DNA of 6,477 nucleotides from Shewanella sp. GTDB lineage: Bacteria; Pseudomonadota; Gammaproteobacteria; Enterobacterales; Shewanellaceae. Under the pieces are notes generated by a model that had not been told where the DNA came from, ran no database searches, and saw only the letters and a program-made list of their open reading frames with translations. The stretch is taken from NCBI GenBank assembly GCA_004195335.1, contig SDWK01000547.1, positions 1-6,477 on the forward strand, given 5' to 3'. The translations under genes were made by a program, and so were the position numbers. Below, piece after piece: positions 5,438 to 6,477 of this stretch. Numbering within the stretch: position 1 is the first letter of the stretch; every line of letters starts with the position of its first letter.

Positions 5438-6352
5438 ATGAGTATTCAACAGCAAAGGAAATCATCTAATTTTGAGTTGAGTCGTCGTAGCTGGGGACAT
5501 TTAGGTTCGTTTCGCGCGATGGCGAGTCCCTGTGAGTTACTCATCGCTACCGAAGATGAAAATATTACGCATGCCATGATGGAGTTGGCAACCCGTGAAG
5601 CCGTACGCATCGAACAAAAATTTAGCCGCTTCATTAAAGATAACCCTCTGTGGAAGATTAATCATGCCGCGGGGAAAGCCTCTCCCATTGATGCAGAAAC
5701 AGCGAGTTTGCTGCAGTTTGCCCGCCAATGTCATCAACTCAGTGATGGTAGGTTCGACATCAGCGCCGGCCCCTTAATGGTGCTATGGCGGTTCGACGGC
5801 AATCAGCTCCCCGAGGCGTCAGATATCGAGCAGGCGAGGGCGTTAGTCGATTTTTCAAAGGTGAGCTTTAACGAACATCAACTGCAGTTTCCTTCCGGCA
5901 TGTCCCTCGACTTTGGCGGTATCGCAAAAGAGTATGCCGTCGATAGAGTGGCTTATCTCCTTGCTGAGCAATGGCCCGCTATTTCGGTGCTGGTCAACTT
6001 TGGTGGTGATATCGCCTGCCCGGTTTCTAAAGGAGCAAATAATCCCCCATGGCAAGTAGGAATAGAAAACCCACAGCGACTCGATAGCGCCGCGGCGCTG
6101 CTGGAAATTCGTCAGGGGGCGCTTGCCACCAGTGGTGATACAAGGCGCTTTATCGAAAAGGATGGCCAACGTTTCGGTCATATCATCGATCCGCGCACCG
6201 GCTATCCAGTGGTCAAAGCACCACGTTCAGTCACCGTTCTCGCCCCCAACTGCGTCATGGCCGGCATGCTGGCAACCATGGCCATGCTTGAAGGCGAGCA
6301 AGCCGAAAGCTTCCTCAGCGAACAGGAAGTCGAGTTTAAGTGTTTTAGATAG
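5438..6352 (+). CDS. apbE: ApbE-family FAD:protein FMN transferase homologue, no signal peptide
   Basis: ApbE enzymes cleave FAD and attach FMN to Ser/Thr of target proteins, using Mg2+. Family landmarks, in order: SFRAMASPCELLI (24-36), RIEQKFSRF (57-65), GRFDISAGPLMVLWRF (104-119), LDFGGIAKEYAVDRV (157-171), VNFGGDIA (186-193), GALATSGDTRRF (227-238), HIIDPRTGYPV (248-258) and SVTVLAPNCVMAGMLATMAML (264-284). It differs from canonical ApbE in three ways. It is 304 aa, against ~340 for the usual lipoprotein, and has no signal or lipobox. E164 replaces the Gly of AKGYA. G276 replaces the Asp of the AD-x-x-[AS]-T metal site, though T280 is kept. An in-frame TGA at 5405-5407 rules out a hidden signal upstream. 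GGAG (5433-5436) is only one base from the ATG, so initiation is probably weak. It may be a divergent ApbE subfamily paired with the barrel, or a homologue with altered chemistry. Confidence 0.85.
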   Translation: MSIQQQRKSSNFELSRRSWGHLGSFRAMASPCELLIATEDENITHAMMELATREAVRIEQKFSRFIKDNPLWKINHAAGKASPIDAETASLLQFARQCHQLSDGRFDISAGPLMVLWRFDGNQLPEASDIEQARALVDFSKVSFNEHQLQFPSGMSLDFGGIAKEYAVDRVAYLLAEQWPAISVLVNFGGDIACPVSKGANNPPWQVGIENPQRLDSAAALLEIRQGALATSGDTRRFIEKDGQRFGHIIDPRTGYPVVKAPRSVTVLAPNCVMAGMLATMAMLEGEQAESFLSEQEVEFKCFR

Positions 6353-6477
6353 CAAATATCATATGTGAGTTTATTTGGTGTTGGATTAGTTGGTTGAACA
6401 GCAAAATTCCAATCTTGCTTATCACCATATTGCTTGAGCAGGAGCACATATCGCTATTTCTATGGAACGGTGAGTGA

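Noticed and set aside
5446..6447. Antisense ORFs over and beyond apbE, including 6202-6447
   Set aside because: They are mirror frames of the conserved apbE coding sequence, with no signal or recognisable domain.
6353..6477. Start of another gene at the right edge (AGGAG at 6440-6444)
   Set aside because: No ATG, GTG or TTG lies 5-9 bases after it; the ATG at 6462 is closed by TGA within four codons.

Overview
The window looks like chromosomal DNA of a marine gammaproteobacterium, most likely Shewanella or a close Alteromonadales relative. That placement rests on recognisable protein families, moderate GC content and Enterobacteria-like ribosome binding sites; no database search was possible. 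All supported genes lie on the + strand.

Region 1 (1-1645) is the 3' part of an NhaP2/CvrA-type potassium (or sodium)/proton antiporter whose first ~30 codons lie before the window. Region 2 (1646-2921) is a separate transcription unit, with a plausible extended -10 promoter and a FliB-like cysteine-rich lysine-N-methylase gene. No flagellar gene is nearby. Region 3 (2922-3290) is a 369-base gap with no convincing conventional gene. It holds a strong hairpin, a 12-bp inverted repeat and a possible 20-codon leader ORF whose stop overlaps the next start codon.

Region 4 (3291-6352) is the interesting part: four genes that read as one system. In order they are a secreted TlpA/thioredoxin-like protein with a CGPC site, a 71-residue predicted outer-membrane lipoprotein (DUF4266 type) ending in GGGCGCN, a 432-residue outer-membrane beta-barrel (DUF3570 type), and an ApbE-family FAD:protein FMN transferase homologue. 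The first three are tightly coupled (3-base gap, then a 10-base overlap). The fourth follows after 171 bases that contain a hairpin, a run of pentanucleotide repeats and a possible promoter.

The exported barrel carries D-S-L-T-G-A-S near its mature N-terminus. This fits the D-x-x-[ST]-[GS]-A-[TS] signature at which ApbE enzymes attach FMN in NqrB, NqrC and RnfG. The only mature cysteines in the two envelope partners, apart from the lipid-bearing one, are the two in the CGC tail of the lipoprotein, so they are the obvious local target of the thioredoxin. My working hypothesis is an uncharacterised outer-membrane redox module combining a flavinylated barrel with a thiol- or metal-bearing lipoprotein. 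Two facts complicate it: the ApbE homologue has no export signal, and it has Gly where canonical ApbE has a metal-binding Asp.

The last 125 bases (6353-6477) show no supportable gene, RNA or terminator.
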